Source of the DNA: Deltaproteobacteria bacterium
GTDB taxonomy: Bacteria; Myxococcota; Myxococcia; Myxococcales; SZAS-1
Assembly (NCBI GenBank): GCA_018266075.1
Contig: JAFEBB010000035.1
Span: forward strand, 21,829-85,828
DNA length: 64,000 bases
Direction: 5' to 3'
Position numbers and translations under genes: made by a program. Position 1 is the stretch's first letter. Every line of letters begins with the position of its first letter. Under the pieces are notes generated by a model. That model had not been told where the DNA came from and made no database searches. It was given only the letters and a program-made list of their open reading frames with translations. Positions 16,131 to 24,013 of the stretch are shown here, in pieces.

Positions 16131-18458
16131 TTAACCGGTGAGTCTCTCGATGACCTGGGCCACCGCTTCCACCGACAGCTCGCCCTTGACCAGGTACGCG
16201 TCGGCGCCGGCGTCGAGGCCGCGGCGCTTGTCCTCGGGCGCGGCCAGCGAGCTCATCACCACCACCGGCGTCTTCTGGGTGGAGAGCTCGGCGCGCAGGC
16301 GGCGGCAGAGGGCGATGCCATCGAGGCGCGGCATCTGGATGTCGGTGAGGATGATGTCGAAGTTGCCGGCGGTGGCCTTGGCGTAGCCCTCCTCGCCGTC
16401 CACGGCCTCTTCCACCTGGTGGCCCAACGCCCGCACCAGCGCCGCTTCCGTGGCGCGGGCGATGGGCGAGTCGTCCACCAGCAGGACCTTGAGGCGCCGC
16501 GCAGGAGTCGTTGCCTGGACGGGCCGCGAGGTGCGGCGGACGTCGGCCATGATGTCGGGCAGGTGCAGGAGCACGGCGATGCGGCCGTCCTCGAGCGCGG
16601 CCGCTCCGGCGATGAACTTGGCCCCGCGCAAGAAGTCGCCGCCGCAGGGCTTCACCGCGACTTCGCGCTCACCCACGAAGCCATCGACGACGAGCGCCGC
16701 GCGATCTTCCGCGTGCCGCACGAACACCGCTTGCGGCCGATCGTGTCGCGGGCCGCCGTTCAGCGACAGCAGCGGTCCCAGCGCGACGAGTGAGACGGTC
16801 CGGCCGCGATAGCGCACGGCGGAGATGCCGCTGACCTCCAAGCGATCGCTGGGATCGATGCGGCCCACGCTCTCCACATCGCTCGCGGGCAGGCCGTAGA
16901 CGTCGTCGCCGAGGCGCACCAGCAGCACCTTCATCAGCGCGAGGCTCTGGGGCATGCGCAGCGAGACCCGCGTGCCCTTCCCCACCTGGCTGGTGACGCT
17001 CACCGAGCCGCCCAGCGCCTCGACCTTGCGCTTCACCACGTCCATGCCCACGCCGCGGCCGCTGGTCTCGGTGATGTCGGTCTTGGTGGAGAAGCCGGGC
17101 GTGAAGATGAGCTCCAGCGCGTCGCGGTCGGAGAGCGCGAGCGCGGCCGAGCGGGCGATGAGGCCCTTCTCGACGGCGGCCTGGCGCACGCGCCGCGGAT
17201 CGATGCCGGCGCCGTCGTCGTCGACGTCGACCGCGAGCATGCCGCCGTCGGCGCGGAGCCTGAGCTCGATGCGGCCCGCCCGCGGCTTGCCCGCGCGCGC
17301 GCGCTCGTCGGGCGTCTCGATGCCGTGGTCCACGGAGTTGCGCACCGCGTGCACCAGCGCGTCGCGCACCTCGCCGAGCAGCCCGCGGTCCACGCCCACG
17401 TCGCCGTTGAAGATCTCGAACGTGACGTCCTTGCCCTGCTGCTTGGCGAGGTCGCGCACGCCGCGGGGCAGCGCGCCGAACACCGTCGAGCACGGCACCA
17501 GCCGCGCCTCGGCCACGCGGTCCGCGAGCTGGTCGAGCGCGTTGCGCATCGCGTTCAGGCCGTCGGAGTTGCGGCGCAGGAAGCGGAAGGCGTCGTCGCG
17601 CAGCAGGTGCATGTCGCCCTCGTGCAGGGCGAGCTCGCGCACGTGATCCGGGCTGTTGTGCACCACGCGCTCGGCGAGGGCCACCAGCTTGTCGCTCACG
17701 CGGTTGAAGCGCTGCACCAGCGCCGCCAGCTCGCGCACGCGGAGCGTGGAGCGCTCGCCTTCCACGAGCAGGTCGCCCGCGAGCGAGCCGAGCTGATCGA
17801 GCGAGTCCACGGCCACGCGGATGGAGCGATCCGCAGTGCGCTCGCCCTGGAGCTTGTCGGAGCTGCGCTGGCCGGGACTCTCGCGCTCGCGGTTCGAGGG
17901 CGGGCGCGCATCGCCGGACTCGGATCTGCCATCGCCCTTCGACGGCGGCCGGGCCACGGCGGTGGGCCTCGACGGCGGCCGCGCGCCCGGCTTGGTCGGC
18001 TTCGACTTCGGCCGGGCGGTCTGCGGCTCCGCTGCTGGAGGAGGCGGCGTGGGCTCCGCCGGCGGTGCGCCGCCGATCACGGACGTGATCTGCCCGATGA
18101 CCTCCTTCGCCTGGGGCGCCTCGGGGTTGGTGCCCAGCGAGGTGTCGTCGACGAGCACGCTGATCGCGTCGCAGGCGCGCAGCAGCAGATCGCTGGCCTT
18201 GGCGAGCGGGGTCTTGCCCTCGCGCAGGGTGCGCAGCAGGTCCTCGGCGGAGTGCGCCACCGAGCCCACGCTGGGCAGGCCCAGCATGCGCGCTTCGCCC
18301 TTGAGGGTGTGGAGCTCGCGCGCGATCTCGTCGGCGGCGCCGGCGTCGCCCGGGTTCTTCTCGAGCGCCATCACGGCAAGACCGATCTTCTCGAGCCGAT
18401 CGCCCGAGACCTCTCGGAACTTGCCGATGAGCTGCTTGCGGACCTCGTCGGGCGTCAT
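16131..18458 (-). CDS. frzE: FrzE-like CheA-CheY hybrid histidine kinase
   Basis: 775 aa, close to Myxococcus FrzE. Domains in order: HPt with the phospho-accepting His50 in ELHTLKGEARMLG; a long Pro/Ser/Arg-rich linker (about 130-210); dimerisation helices; an HATPase_c domain with N-box NSVDHGIETPDE and G-boxes DDDGAGIDP and GRGVGMDVVK; a CheW-like coupling domain; and a C-terminal receiver with DDS and the phosphorylatable Asp in FDIILTDIQMPRLDG. It autophosphorylates in response to FrzCD and passes phosphate to FrzZ and its own receiver. The 92-bp gap to frzCD upstream contains the long heptad palindrome at 18470-18540. Confidence 0.92.
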   Translation of the reverse strand: MTPDEVRKQLIGKFREVSGDRLEKIGLAVMALEKNPGDAGAADEIARELHTLKGEARMLGLPSVGSVAHSAEDLLRTLREGKTPLAKASDLLLRACDAISVLVDDTSLGTNPEAPQAKEVIGQITSVIGGAPPAEPTPPPPAAEPQTARPKSKPTKPGARPPSRPTAVARPPSKGDGRSESGDARPPSNRERESPGQRSSDKLQGERTADRSIRVAVDSLDQLGSLAGDLLVEGERSTLRVRELAALVQRFNRVSDKLVALAERVVHNSPDHVRELALHEGDMHLLRDDAFRFLRRNSDGLNAMRNALDQLADRVAEARLVPCSTVFGALPRGVRDLAKQQGKDVTFEIFNGDVGVDRGLLGEVRDALVHAVRNSVDHGIETPDERARAGKPRAGRIELRLRADGGMLAVDVDDDGAGIDPRRVRQAAVEKGLIARSAALALSDRDALELIFTPGFSTKTDITETSGRGVGMDVVKRKVEALGGSVSVTSQVGKGTRVSLRMPQSLALMKVLLVRLGDDVYGLPASDVESVGRIDPSDRLEVSGISAVRYRGRTVSLVALGPLLSLNGGPRHDRPQAVFVRHAEDRAALVVDGFVGEREVAVKPCGGDFLRGAKFIAGAAALEDGRIAVLLHLPDIMADVRRTSRPVQATTPARRLKVLLVDDSPIARATEAALVRALGHQVEEAVDGEEGYAKATAGNFDIILTDIQMPRLDGIALCRRLRAELSTQKTPVVVMSSLAAPEDKRRGLDAGADAYLVKGELSVEAVAQVIERLTG

Positions 18459-18469
18459 GAACCGTGTCT

Positions 18470-18540
18470 GGTTCCTGGTTCCTGGTTGCTGGTTCCTGGC
18501 GGTCTCCCAACCAGGAACGAGGAACCAGGAACCAGGAACC
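18470..18540. repeat. heptad-repeat palindrome between frzCD and frzE
   Basis: The left arm (18470-18499) is four GGTTCCT units, one with a G substitution. The right arm (18509-18540) is the reverse-complement AGGAACC units. The arms match at 28 of 30 positions around a loop of about 10 nt, so both DNA strands can form a very long hairpin. It fills nearly all of the frzCD-frzE gap. The same heptad occurs at 16084-16096, 41018-41050, 41464-41496 and 42536-42567. In an operon transcript it could be an RNase III site or attenuator between receptor and kinase messages, which is inference. Confidence 0.85.
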
Positions 18541-18550
18541 GAAAGTTGTT

Positions 18551-19795
18551 TCAGTCGGCGCGGAAGCGCTTGATGAGCTCTGCGAGCCGGTTGGCGAGCT
18601 GCGCCAGGTCGGCTGCCGCGCTCGTGGCCTGACGGCTGGCCTGCGTGGTCTGGCGGGTCACGTCCTCGATCTCGCTCATGGACGCCACGACCTGCTCGGT
18701 CGCGGTGCGCTGCTGCTGCGTGGCCAGGTTGATCACCCGGGCGGCGTCGCTCGTCTCCTGGACGCCGGACAGGATTCCGTCGACCGACTGCGCCGCCACC
18801 GAGCCGAGCTTCTCGCCCTGCTCCGTCGCGCGCCGGCTCGCCTCGGCTGCAGCCGCAGCGGCGTGCGTGGACTCGCGGATTTCAGAGATCAGGTTCTTGA
18901 TCTCCTTGGTGCTCTCGAGGACGTTCTCCGCCAGGCGCCGCATCTCCGCGGCCACGATGGAGAAGCCCTTGCCCGCCTCGCCGGCGCGGCTGCCTTCGAG
19001 GGCGGCGTTGAGCGCGAGCAGGTCCGAGCGGTCGGCGATCTCGTCGATGACTTCGACGACGGTGCCGATGCGCTCCACGCGCTTGCTCAGCTTGCTGATG
19101 GAGTCGACCACGGCCAGGCCGTCGCTGCGGATCTGCTGCATGGCGGTGGTGAACTCGTGGATCGCGGTGCGGCCGGAGCGCGCGGCGCCGAGGGTCTCTT
19201 CGGCCACGCGGGCCACGGAGCCGGCGTTCTCGGCTATCTGCGCGGAGGCGTGCTTCAGCTCCTCCATCGTCGCCGTGGTCTCGTGGATGGCGGCGGCCTG
19301 CTCGGTGCTGCTCGTCTCGTGCTGCGTCGAGGCCGCCAGCACCTCGTTGGCGCTCGACGAGAGCCGCAGCGCGGCCTCGTTGATCTCGCGCACGAAGGTG
19401 CGCTGGGTCTCGAGCACCCGGCCCACGCCCTCGTAGAGGCCGCGGAGCTGCGCGTCGTCGCTGGTGACGTTCCAGCTGGTGAGGTCGCCCTCGTCGGCCA
19501 CCTTCACGAGCAGCTCGGAGGCCTTGTCGATGCCCTCGCGGCTCACGGACTCGCCGGCGCGGCTGAGGGCGCGGTTGATGAGCTCGCCGAGCTGGACGAC
19601 CGCGGGGTCATCGCTGGAGAGCGCGCGCACGCGGGCCGAGAGGTCGCCCTGGGCCACGCGCTCGAGCACCATCAGCGCGTCGGCCAGCGGGTGGACGTTG
19701 TCCACCTTGGCGGAGGCCGTCGTCGTCTCCACCTCGGTGCCCTTGCGCTTGCCGCCGCGCTTGGACTTGCCGTTCTGCGGGACCGTCTTGTCCAT
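18551..19795 (-). CDS. frzCD: FrzCD-like cytoplasmic methyl-accepting chemotaxis protein
   Basis: 414 aa without any transmembrane segment, as in Myxococcus FrzCD (about 417 aa). The N-terminal 35 residues are very Lys/Thr-rich (KSKRGGKRKG), compatible with nucleoid binding. A degenerate linker region follows, then a long coiled-coil signalling domain whose tip reads DLLALNAALEGSRAGEAG. Glu/Gln-rich heptads on either side (SSTEQAAAIHETTATMEEL, RRATEQGEKL) are candidate methylation sites for FrzF/FrzG. It controls FrzE kinase activity, and in Myxococcus the reversal frequency of gliding cells. Separated from frzB by 2 bp. Confidence 0.9.
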   Translation of the reverse strand: MDKTVPQNGKSKRGGKRKGTEVETTTASAKVDNVHPLADALMVLERVAQGDLSARVRALSSDDPAVVQLGELINRALSRAGESVSREGIDKASELLVKVADEGDLTSWNVTSDDAQLRGLYEGVGRVLETQRTFVREINEAALRLSSSANEVLAASTQHETSSTEQAAAIHETTATMEELKHASAQIAENAGSVARVAEETLGAARSGRTAIHEFTTAMQQIRSDGLAVVDSISKLSKRVERIGTVVEVIDEIADRSDLLALNAALEGSRAGEAGKGFSIVAAEMRRLAENVLESTKEIKNLISEIRESTHAAAAAAEASRRATEQGEKLGSVAAQSVDGILSGVQETSDAARVINLATQQQRTATEQVVASMSEIEDVTRQTTQASRQATSAAADLAQLANRLAELIKRFRAD

Positions 19796-19797
19796 AT

Positions 19798-20190
19798 TCA
19801 GCGTCCTCTTGAGTTGGCGCGGGTCTTGGCCCGGGCCGAGATCGTCTTCAAATCGATGATGGGCACCGGCGTCTGCCCGTCGAGCACCATGCCCATGAGC
19901 TCACGCCCGCGCGCGCCCGTGACCACGAGGGCCAAGGTCGGCGGCCGTCGCAGCGCCGTGTGGGGGAAGCGCCGCACGCCCAGCACGCGGTCCACCGTCA
20001 CCTGGAACTCGCCCTTGGGCCCCTTGGCCACCAGCACGCGCCGGCCCTTCGAGGCCACCAACTCCGCGGTGGGAAGCTCGTCGCTGGTGCGATCCACGCG
20101 AACGACCTCGAGCGGATCCGCGGCGAAGAGCTGTCCGGAGATCTCGAAGAACAGTAGGCTGCACTCCGAGGCCGAGGCGGCTTCGATCAT
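19798..20190 (-). CDS. frzB: FrzB-like CheW-domain protein
   Basis: 130 aa, a single shortened CheW-like domain (SLLFFEISGQLFAADPLEV at the start, ELMGMVLDGQTPVPIIDL near the end). Its position between frzA and frzCD and its small size match FrzB, an auxiliary adaptor of the Frz receptor array. ATG 20190 overlaps the frzA stop by four bases. The canonical CheW loops are shortened in the middle, as expected for a divergent adaptor that may not bind the kinase directly. Confidence 0.82.
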   Translation of the reverse strand: MIEAASASECSLLFFEISGQLFAADPLEVVRVDRTSDELPTAELVASKGRRVLVAKGPKGEFQVTVDRVLGVRRFPHTALRRPPTLALVVTGARGRELMGMVLDGQTPVPIIDLKTISARAKTRANSRGR

Positions 20191-20717
20191 GAGCCGCCCC
20201 CGGCCCGGTTGCGCGCCACCTGCACCAGGCGCTTCAGGTCGAGCAGCGCAAAGTTGCCGAGCGGATCACTCGAGACGCCCGCCAAGAACTCGGCGCCGCG
20301 CTGGGTGGCGCCCATCGGAGCCGGCTCGAGCAAGCTCGACTTGATGCGCGTCAGGCCTTCGATCTGGTCGGCGAGGAGCGCAACCACCATCCCCTCGAAG
20401 CGGACCACGGCCATGCGCGAGCGGTTGTGGGCGCGGGCCTCGCCGCGGCCCATGAGGCGCGGCAGGTCGACCACGGGCAAAACTTCACCGCGGTGGGCGC
20501 ACACCCCGAGGAGAAACGGCGGGCTGCCTGGCAGCGGGGTCACCGTGGGCAGGCGCACGACCTCGTGCACGAGCGCGGCCTCCACGGCGAAGCGCTCGCC
20601 GCCCATGTCCATGCAAAAAAGCTCGAGCTCCGGCTCGGCGTCGGCCACCGAGTCGTGGTCGGCGGCCTCGGCCAGCATCTCGCGCAAGGGCTTGGCGCTG
20701 GGTGTCTCTTCTGTCAT
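20187..20717 (-). CDS. frzA: FrzA-like CheW coupling protein
   Basis: 176 aa. After an acidic N-terminal extension of about 30 residues comes a full CheW fold: LELFCMDMGGERFAVEAALV, then VTPLPGSPPFLLGVCAHRGEVLPVVDLP and a C-terminal NFALLDLKRLVQVA. It couples FrzCD to FrzE. First gene of the frz operon, divergent from frzZ across 96 bp. A sigma-70-like promoter is visible upstream. The stop overlaps frzB (ATGA). Confidence 0.87.
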   Translation of the reverse strand: MTEETPSAKPLREMLAEAADHDSVADAEPELELFCMDMGGERFAVEAALVHEVVRLPTVTPLPGSPPFLLGVCAHRGEVLPVVDLPRLMGRGEARAHNRSRMAVVRFEGMVVALLADQIEGLTRIKSSLLEPAPMGATQRGAEFLAGVSSDPLGNFALLDLKRLVQVARNRAGGGS

Positions 20718-20756
20718 GGTGACAGGCTGGGTTGGTCAGGCGGAACGGGCGGTTGC

Positions 20757-20784
20757 AGAGTACCAGAGGCTCCCGGCATGGCAA
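20757..20784 (-). promoter_or_regulatory. candidate sigma-70 promoter of the frz operon
   Basis: On the reverse strand TTGCCA (20784-20779) is followed after 16 nt by TACTCT (20762-20757), about 40 nt before frzA ATG 20717. It lies in the 96-bp space shared with divergent frzZ, so the two units may be co-regulated. Read from sequence only. Confidence 0.4.
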
Positions 20785-20813
20785 GGACGGCCGGGCGTCC
20801 GAACGGGTGGTCC

Positions 20814-21617
20814 ATGTCGCGCATCTACGTCCTCGACGATTCTCCGGTGGTGCTGGCGATGACCGTGGAAGGCCTGCGGAACGCGGGCTACGAGGCCCGC
20901 GGCGCGCCCGACCTGGCCGCCCTCGACGCCCTGCTCCGCGAGGCCGAGCCGGAGTGCATCCTCCTCGACGTGCGCATGCCGGAGATGTTCGGCGACGACG
21001 TCCTCGAGTTCCTGCGCACCGAAAAGCGGGTGAGCAGCCGGCTGCTGCTCTTCTCGGACCTGCCGGACGAGGAGCTCGAGGCGCGCGCCAAGAAGGCCGG
21101 CGCGGACGGCACCGTGCCCAAGTCGCGCGGCATGGAGGCCATCGTCGAAGCCGTGGCGCAGCAGGTGAAGCAGCCGCCGGTGGTGCGTCAGGCGCGTCCC
21201 AAGAGCGAGCCGCGCGCGCCGAGCCCGGTGGCCGCCAAGCTCATCGGCCGGCGCATCCTGGTCGTGGACGACTCGGAGATGACGGCCAAGCTCATCGAAG
21301 GCGAACTGCAACAAAAAGGTTATGAAGTCTCCGTCGCCGAGAACGTGGACAAGGCCACGCGCATCATCCTCCGCCGGCAGACGCGCCCCGACCTCATCCT
21401 CCTCGACGTGAACATGCCCGGCGTGAACGGCGAGCAGTTCTGCCGCTTCTTGAAGGGCAACTCGCTCTTCGCGGGCATCAAGGTGGTGCTCTGCTCCGCG
21501 GCGAACGTCGAGGAGCTGAAGCGCATCTGCAAGGAGGCAGGCGCCGACGGCTTCGTGCCCAAGGACGCCTTCATGAGCACCTGGGTGCTCAAGCAGATCG
21601 AGCCCAAGCATCCCTAG
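20814..21617 (+). CDS. frzZ: FrzZ-like double-receiver response regulator
   Basis: 267 aa: two CheY-like receivers joined by a Pro/Ala linker (about 120-140), with no output domain. Receiver 1 has Asp8/Asp9 and phospho-site Asp52 in CILLDVRMPEMFG. Receiver 2 has VVDDSEMTAK and phospho-site Asp198 in LILLDVNMPGVNG. Both keep the Ser/Thr and Lys positions (LLLFSDL, VPKS; VVLCSAAN, VPKD). In Myxococcus FrzZ takes phosphate from FrzE and connects the Frz pathway to polarity control. Divergent from frzA. The start is ATG 20814, preceded by GGGTGG. Its TAG stop forms part of the -10-like hexamer of the next gene. Confidence 0.88.
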   Translation: MSRIYVLDDSPVVLAMTVEGLRNAGYEARGAPDLAALDALLREAEPECILLDVRMPEMFGDDVLEFLRTEKRVSSRLLLFSDLPDEELEARAKKAGADGTVPKSRGMEAIVEAVAQQVKQPPVVRQARPKSEPRAPSPVAAKLIGRRILVVDDSEMTAKLIEGELQQKGYEVSVAENVDKATRIILRRQTRPDLILLDVNMPGVNGEQFCRFLKGNSLFAGIKVVLCSAANVEELKRICKEAGADGFVPKDAFMSTWVLKQIEPKHP

Positions 21618-21620
21618 CTT
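21615..21620 (+). promoter_or_regulatory. candidate -10 element overlapping the frzZ stop codon
   Basis: TAGCTT, whose first three bases are the frzZ stop, ends 6 nt before GTG 21627, which has no Shine-Dalgarno. The spacing suits leaderless transcription of the ZIP gene. Confidence 0.3.
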
Positions 21621-21626
21621 GTTGGC

Positions 21627-22346
21627 GTGAGCCAAATCGCAGGCATCGCCCTGGCCTTGACCCTCGACGCGCTCGCCGGCCTGGTTGGCGGTGTGCTCCC
21701 CGACGCGTGGCTTCGCCGGCAGCTCGGTCCGCTGGTCGGCTTCGCAGCGGGCGCGCTCATCGCCGTGGCCTTTCTCGACCTCTTGCCCGAAGTCGCGGGG
21801 CGGATGGGGCCGCCGGGCTTCGCGCTCGCGCTCGCAGCGTTCACGGCGGCGGCGTTGGCGGAGTGGCGGCTGGAGCCGCACCTGGAGCACAAGCCGATTC
21901 GCGGCCCCCTGCCCGGCTCGCTGCTCGGCTCGGACGCGCTCCACAACATGGGCGACGGCGCGGCCATCGCGGCGGCGTTTCTCGCCTCGACCAAGGCGGG
22001 CGTGCTCGCGGCGGGCGCGGTCATCCTTCACGAAGTTCCGCAAGAGGTGGGCGACTACGCGCTGCTGCGCGCGGCCAACATCAGCCGGAGCAAGGCGCTG
22101 CTCGGCCTCTTCGCCGTCCAGCTGACGGCCTTCGTGGGCGCGGCGCTGGTGCTGGTGGTCGCGCGCCACGCGGCGGTGGTGACGAGCGTGGCGGTCGCGC
22201 TCGCGGCGGGCACGTTCCTCTTCATCGGCGCGACGGATCTGCTGCCCGAGCTCTCCCGCGGGCATGGCCCCGAGCGGCGGCGGCGACGGACGAGCTTCGT
22301 CCTCGGGTTGCTCGGCGTGGCGGCGCTGACGGCGGTGCTGAAGTAG
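21627..22346 (+). CDS. ZIP-family metal transporter
   Basis: 239 aa with about seven to eight hydrophobic helices. Binuclear metal-centre motifs of the ZIP family are recognisable: HNMGDG in the helix IV position (DALHNMGDGAAIAAAF) and HEVPQEVGD in the helix V position, where the second His of the usual HEIPHE is Gln. A His/Glu stretch (EPHLEHK) lies between helices. It probably imports zinc or another divalent cation, and the substitution may alter selectivity. The start is GTG 21627, nine bases in frame after the frzZ stop. Confidence 0.8.
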   Translation: MSQIAGIALALTLDALAGLVGGVLPDAWLRRQLGPLVGFAAGALIAVAFLDLLPEVAGRMGPPGFALALAAFTAAALAEWRLEPHLEHKPIRGPLPGSLLGSDALHNMGDGAAIAAAFLASTKAGVLAAGAVILHEVPQEVGDYALLRAANISRSKALLGLFAVQLTAFVGAALVLVVARHAAVVTSVAVALAAGTFLFIGATDLLPELSRGHGPERRRRRTSFVLGLLGVAALTAVLK

Positions 22347-22349
22347 CTT
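22344..22349 (+). promoter_or_regulatory. candidate -10 element overlapping the ZIP gene stop codon
   Basis: TAGCTT, again beginning with the preceding gene's TAG stop, ends 6 nt before ATG 22356, which has no Shine-Dalgarno. Same geometry as at 21615. Confidence 0.3.
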
Positions 22350-22355
22350 CTCTTG

Positions 22356-23342
22356 ATGCGCGCGATGGTGCTCGAGAAGGCGGGCCAGCCGCTCGTGCTG
22401 CGGGAGCTCGCCGAGCCGACGTGTCGGCGCGAGCAGCTCGTGGTGCGCGTGCAGGCGTGCGGCGTGTGTCGGACGGATCTGCACGTGCTCGACGGCGAGC
22501 TCGACCAGCCCAAGCTGCCGCTGGTGCTCGGGCATCAGATCGTGGGCGAGGTCGTCCGGCTGGGAAGCGACGTGCGGCACCTGTCGCTCGGTCAGCGCGT
22601 GGGCATTCCCTGGCTCGGCTGGACCGACGGCACCTGTGCGCAGTGTCGCGCCGGCCGCGAGAATCTCTGCGAGCGTGCGCGCTTCACGGGCTACACGCTC
22701 GATGGCGGCTTCGCCGACTTCGCCGCCGCCGATGCGCGCTTTGCGTTTCCGCTTCCGAGCGAGCCGCCCGCGACCGAGCTCGCGCCGCTGCTCTGCGCGG
22801 GGCTCATCGGCTATCGCGCGTATCGGCTCGCGGGCGACGCGACGAAGCTCGGGCTCTACGGCTTCGGCGCGGCGGCGCACATCCTGGCGCAGGTCGCGGT
22901 GCACGAAGGCCGCCAGGTCTTCGCGTTCACCAGGCCCGGCGACGAGAAAGGTCAGGCGTTCGCGCGCGAGCTCGGCTGCGCTTGGGCCGGCGGCAGCGAC
23001 GCGAAGCCGCCCGAGGCTCTCGACGCCGCGATCATCTTCGCGTCGGTGGGCGCGCTGGTGCCCGCGGCGCTGCGCGCGGTGGGACCGGGCGGCAGCGTGG
23101 TTTGCGCGGGCATCCACATGAGCGACATCCCGAGCTTCCCGTACGCGGACCTCTGGGAAGAGCGCGTCATCCGCTCGGTCGCGAACCTCACCCGCGACGA
23201 CGGCAAGCGCTTCCTCGAGCTCGCCCCGCGCGTGCCCGTGAAGACGCAGGTCACCGTGTTTCCGCTCGAGCAGGCCAACGAGGCGCTGCAGGCGCTGCGC
23301 GCGGGCGCGTTCGAGGGCGCGGCGGCATTACAAATCGGTTAA
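22356..23342 (+). CDS. zinc-dependent alcohol dehydrogenase (medium-chain family)
   Basis: 328 aa MDR oxidoreductase. The catalytic-zinc motif CGVCRTDLHVLDGE and the GHQIVGEV block are intact. The structural-zinc lobe (TDGTCAQCRAGRENLC) keeps three cysteines, the first position of the usual four being Asp. The Rossmann segment is LYGFGAAAHILAQVA. Oxidises an alcohol with NAD(P); the substrate is unknown. ATG 22356 is nine bases in frame after the ZIP stop. A TTG immediately before it is less likely. The gene converges on the 23346 gene with a 3-bp gap. Confidence 0.85.
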   Translation: MRAMVLEKAGQPLVLRELAEPTCRREQLVVRVQACGVCRTDLHVLDGELDQPKLPLVLGHQIVGEVVRLGSDVRHLSLGQRVGIPWLGWTDGTCAQCRAGRENLCERARFTGYTLDGGFADFAAADARFAFPLPSEPPATELAPLLCAGLIGYRAYRLAGDATKLGLYGFGAAAHILAQVAVHEGRQVFAFTRPGDEKGQAFARELGCAWAGGSDAKPPEALDAAIIFASVGALVPAALRAVGPGGSVVCAGIHMSDIPSFPYADLWEERVIRSVANLTRDDGKRFLELAPRVPVKTQVTVFPLEQANEALQALRAGAFEGAAALQIG

Positions 23343-23345
23343 CGA

Positions 23346-23963
23346 CTACGGCACGCAGTGCGCGGGGCGAATCTCGCTCACGCAGGTGTCTTCGCTCTGG
23401 GCGCCGTCGGAGTAGACCTCGGCGATCTCGAACTTGATGACGCCGCCGCGCGTCTGCGCGTCCTTGCCGAGCGCCTCGCCGAGCTCGAAGGTCTGCAGGC
23501 CGAGCGCGTCCTGGAGTTGCACGGTGGCGATGGGCTTGTCGTTGAGCGAGACCTTGAGCGCCTTGATGCGGCCGCTCTTCTGGAAGAGCTTCGCGTTGCC
23601 CGCGTTGCCGTTCATGATCTCCACGCGGCCCGTCCACGCGGGGTGGCCTTCGTTGGCGTCGAGGGTGATGGTGAAGCTCTGTCCCACGCCGTAGCCGGGC
23701 CCGCCTTCGCACCAGGCGCTGCCGAGGAGGCCGTCGTTGAGGTTCTTGGGGTCGAAGTGCAGGCGCTTGGCGGGCGCGAGCGTCGAGGAGGCTGCGTAGG
23801 TGAAGCCGCCGCAGTCGTCGTCCTTGGAGGCCTTCTCCACGTGCTGGGTGTACTGGGCCTGCCTGGCGACCTTCTTGTCGAGCTTGGCCTGCACGACCTT
23901 CAGCGACGGCGCGTCGGCAGCGGGCGCGGCCAACACGACGAGCGCAGCGATGGTGTGGAGCAC
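23346..23963 (-). CDS. secreted protein with a discoidin/NADase-type glycan-binding domain
   Basis: 205 aa from GTG 23963, which follows a GGAGGA Shine-Dalgarno at 5-nt spacing. A signal peptide (LHTIAALVVLAAPAADA) is followed by a short coiled segment (KVVQAKLDKKVARQA). A jelly-roll domain then contains NLNDGLLGSAWCEGGPGYGVG and VEIMNGNAGNAKLFQKSGR, the signature of the NADase-type glycan-binding (F5/8-like) domain. Cysteines near both ends suggest disulfides. The frame stays open upstream (to 24446), but that is a shadow of the MFS gene. Probable surface carbohydrate binding; ligand unknown. Confidence 0.72.
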   Translation of the reverse strand: MLHTIAALVVLAAPAADAPSLKVVQAKLDKKVARQAQYTQHVEKASKDDDCGGFTYAASSTLAPAKRLHFDPKNLNDGLLGSAWCEGGPGYGVGQSFTITLDANEGHPAWTGRVEIMNGNAGNAKLFQKSGRIKALKVSLNDKPIATVQLQDALGLQTFELGEALGKDAQTRGGVIKFEIAEVYSDGAQSEDTCVSEIRPAHCVP

Positions 23964-24013
23964 GAGGTCCTCCCGCGAGAACGACGCGGGTTCTATAACA
24001 TTTCTTTGAAGGA

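Noticed and set aside
18470..18540. CRISPR-like short repeats
   Set aside because: The units are contiguous heptads in inverted arrays without spacers, and no cas gene is nearby.
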